DNA from: Hyphomonadaceae bacterium
Lineage (GTDB): Bacteria; Pseudomonadota; Alphaproteobacteria; Caulobacterales; Aquidulcibacteraceae
Reading direction: 5' to 3'
DNA length: 7,321 bases
NCBI GenBank assembly: GCA_016791325.1
Contig: JAEUMU010000120.1
Location: 1-7,321, forward strand
In this document: positions 6,159 through 7,321 of the stretch, piece by piece
How the letters are laid out: each line of letters begins with the position of its first letter
Numbering within the stretch: the first letter of the stretch is position 1
Program-made: the position numbers and the translations under genes
Notes under the pieces: model-generated
What the model saw: the letters and a program-made list of their open reading frames with translations, nothing else
Database searches by the model: none
What the model was told of the DNA's origin: nothing

Positions 6159-6170
6159 TGGAACTTTGAC

Positions 6171-7049
6171 TTAGGCGGCGTTTTTTCGCCGTGTCAGCGC
6201 CGCGAAATCGTTCAGGAGCATTTCCGTCAGCGACGCCGGCTTGAAATTCAGCCCAGCGATTTCGCGCACCGGCGTGATCTCGGCTGCGGAACCGGTGAGA
6301 AAGCACTCGCTGAATGTCGGCAGTTCATTCGGCCAGATCGCGCGCTCGACAACCTCAACGCCGCGCTCGCGCGCGAGCTTGATCACAGTCTGGCGCGTAA
6401 TGCCGTTCAGGAAGCAATCCGGCGTCGGCGTATGCAGCACGCCATCGCGCACGAAGAAGATGTTGGCGCCGGTGCCTTCAGCGATCTGGCCGCGCCAATC
6501 GAACATCATCGCATCATCGAAGCCCGCATCCGTGGCGGCGTGGCGCGAGAGCGTGCAGATCATGTAAAGCCCCGCCGCTTTGGAATTTGCGGGGGCGGTA
6601 TCGGGCGCGGGCCGGCGCCACGGCGCAATCATCAGCCGCACGCCCTTCATCTTATCGGCGAAATAATCGCCCCACTCCCAAGCCGCGATCGCCACATGCA
6701 CGTCATCGCGTTTGGCGGAAACGCCCATCTGCTCAGAGCCGCGCCACGCCAGCGCACGCAGATAGCAATTCTCGAACCCTTGTTTCTTGATCAGCTCCGC
6801 CTTGGCGCGGTCGATTTCTTCGGCGCTGAAGGGCAACGAAAAGCCCAGAATGCGCGCTGAGGCGTGCAGACGCTCGCTATGCTCGCGGCTCTTGAAGATG
6901 ACGCCGCCATAGGCGCGCTCGCCCTCGAACACACAGGAGGCGTAGTGCAGCGCGTGCGTCAGCACATGCACGCGCGCATCGCGATGGGGAATGAACTGCC
7001 CGTCCATCCACACCCAACCGTCGCGATCATCAAAAGCCTGAGCGGCCAT
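6171..7049 (-). CDS. ilvE: Branched-chain amino acid aminotransferase
   Basis: This 292-residue PLP-dependent class IV (D-amino-acid aminotransferase fold) enzyme carries out the last step of leucine, isoleucine and valine synthesis, and the first step of their breakdown, with glutamate/2-oxoglutarate in the cytoplasm. Family marks are VHVLTHALHYASCVFEGERA (27-46), the PLP lysine Lys157 in ANSKAAGLYM, IAEGTGANIFFV (189-200), NGITRQTVIKLARERG (215-230) and LTGSAAEITPV (251-261). The length is close to E. coli IlvE (about 308). The ATG at 7049 has AAGGA (7060-7056) 6 nt upstream. Other class IV enzymes (D-amino-acid aminotransferase, aminodeoxychorismate lyase) are less likely given the HYASCVFEG and ITPV motifs. 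It stands alone, away from other ilv genes, and is divergent from a response regulator. Confidence 0.95.
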   Translation of the reverse strand: MAAQAFDDRDGWVWMDGQFIPHRDARVHVLTHALHYASCVFEGERAYGGVIFKSREHSERLHASARILGFSLPFSAEEIDRAKAELIKKQGFENCYLRALAWRGSEQMGVSAKRDDVHVAIAAWEWGDYFADKMKGVRLMIAPWRRPAPDTAPANSKAAGLYMICTLSRHAATDAGFDDAMMFDWRGQIAEGTGANIFFVRDGVLHTPTPDCFLNGITRQTVIKLARERGVEVVERAIWPNELPTFSECFLTGSAAEITPVREIAGLNFKPASLTEMLLNDFAALTRRKNAA

Positions 7050-7245
7050 CGGGCATCCTTCCTGCTATGCTGGCGCTGGCGGGGAAGCCAGGGCCCTATC
7101 CTAAGGGACGGTTTTGCGGCATATTTGAGCCACGCGGCATGGCTGTCAATCAAGGCGAAGGCATCGTGGAATTTTCTACTCAGAATGGCGGGAAATCCCG
7201 ACCAAACTCACCGCTTCCACCCGCCTTTAGCCGCCCGGGCTTGGC
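7050..7245. other. Divergent intergenic region between ilvE and the response regulator
   Basis: These 196 bp contain the candidate ilvE promoter on the minus strand and, nearer the response regulator, a 12-bp inverted repeat CGGGA-AA-TCCCG (7189-7200) about 45 bp before its ATG. CAGAAT (7181-7186) could be a -10 for the response regulator, but no good -35 precedes it. No convincing gene is seen here. Confidence 0.35.
7121..7149 (-). promoter_or_regulatory. Candidate ilvE promoter with inverted repeat in its spacer
   Basis: On the minus strand a perfect -35 TTGACA (7149-7144) is followed after 17 bp by AAATAT (7126-7121), a fair -10, about 72 bp before the ilvE ATG. The spacer holds GCCATGC-C-GCGTGGC (7143-7129), an inverted repeat with 6 of 7 arm bases matching, which would suit a regulator blocking or remodelling the promoter. 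No leader peptide of leucine, isoleucine or valine codons is seen. Confidence 0.45.
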
Positions 7246-7321
7246 ATGAACGCGCCCGCCTTCGACGCCTTCGATCGCCCGCCCCATCTGCTGCTGGTCG
7301 ACGATGACGATCGTATCCGAG
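7246..7321 (+). CDS. Response regulator, N-terminal fragment (runs off right edge)
   Basis: An ATG at 7246 opens a frame of 25 codons to the window end. Residues 13-25 read PHLLLVDDDDRIR, the first beta-strand and acidic pocket of a CheY-like receiver domain, where Asp19-Asp22 include the Mg2+-binding acids; the phospho-acceptor Asp would lie beyond the edge. The ten-residue leader before the domain and the VDDDDRIR wording resemble OmpR/PhoB-type regulators of alphaproteobacteria, but the output domain is not in view. No strong ribosome-binding site precedes the ATG. It diverges from ilvE and may share control across the common intergenic region. Confidence 0.8.
   Translation, partial: MNAPAFDAFDRPPHLLLVDDDDRIR

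Noticed and set aside
6106..6185. Complete tRNA gene on the minus strand
   Set aside because: Only the T-arm is present; no pairing acceptor 5' strand, D-arm or anticodon arm, and no CCA end.
6159..6185. Second EcfG-type promoter on the plus strand (GGAAC followed by CGTT)
   Set aside because: Spacing is 14 bp instead of 16-17, and it points into the ilvE coding region on the opposite strand.
7067..7249. 60-codon plus-strand frame between ilvE and the response regulator
   Set aside because: No ribosome-binding site, no recognisable motif, and it overlaps the likely ilvE promoter.

Overview
The window is a GC-rich, gene-dense stretch of bacterial chromosome, most likely from an alphaproteobacterium. 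Three things suggest this: the branched-chain aminotransferase resembles alphaproteobacterial IlvE, there is a match to the alphaproteobacterial general-stress (EcfG-type) promoter, and TetR, HSL-type hydrolase and PaaI-type thioesterase genes sit together as is common in that class. I cannot name the genus. I see no insertion sequence, CRISPR array, rRNA or intact tRNA.

Left part (1-3880): a divergent module. On the minus strand a TetR-family regulator (2865-2248), an HSL/family IV alpha/beta hydrolase (2235-1201) and an Atg22-like/UMF1 MFS transporter (1204 to beyond the left edge) form a tight operon, with a 12-bp gap and then a 4-bp overlap. On the plus strand two hotdog-fold PaaI-like thioesterases (2973-3458 and 3455-3880) overlap by ATGA. 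A perfect 13-bp palindrome (2910-2922) lies between the two transcription units and is the obvious candidate TetR operator. The simplest reading is a ligand-responsive set for an ester or acyl-thioester compound (regulator, esterase, transporter, two thioesterases), but the substrate is unknown.

Middle (3961-5328): a stand-alone Hsp70/actin-fold ATPase that keeps the nucleotide-site residues but has no substrate-binding domain.

Right part (5342-7321): on the minus strand ilvE (7049-6171) is followed by a two-gene membrane-protein operon. This is a four-helix protein (6096-5446) plus a 30-residue single-helix microprotein (5434-5342) missed by ordinary length cut-offs. The pair has an exact GGAAC-N17-CGTT match to the EcfG/SigT general stress response promoter, placed 12 bp after the ilvE stop codon. 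Between this promoter and the start codon is a 17-base hairpin with the geometry and conserved bases of a tRNA T-arm, but the rest of a tRNA is missing. A response-regulator gene begins at 7246 and runs off the right edge, divergent from ilvE. The shared 196-bp intergenic region holds a plausible ilvE promoter whose spacer is filled by an inverted repeat.

Most of the window is ordinary housekeeping and accessory content. The points most worth following are the stress-promoter-driven membrane pair with its microprotein, the complementary active sites of the two overlapping thioesterases, the TetR module with its operator, and the substrate-domain-free Hsp70.
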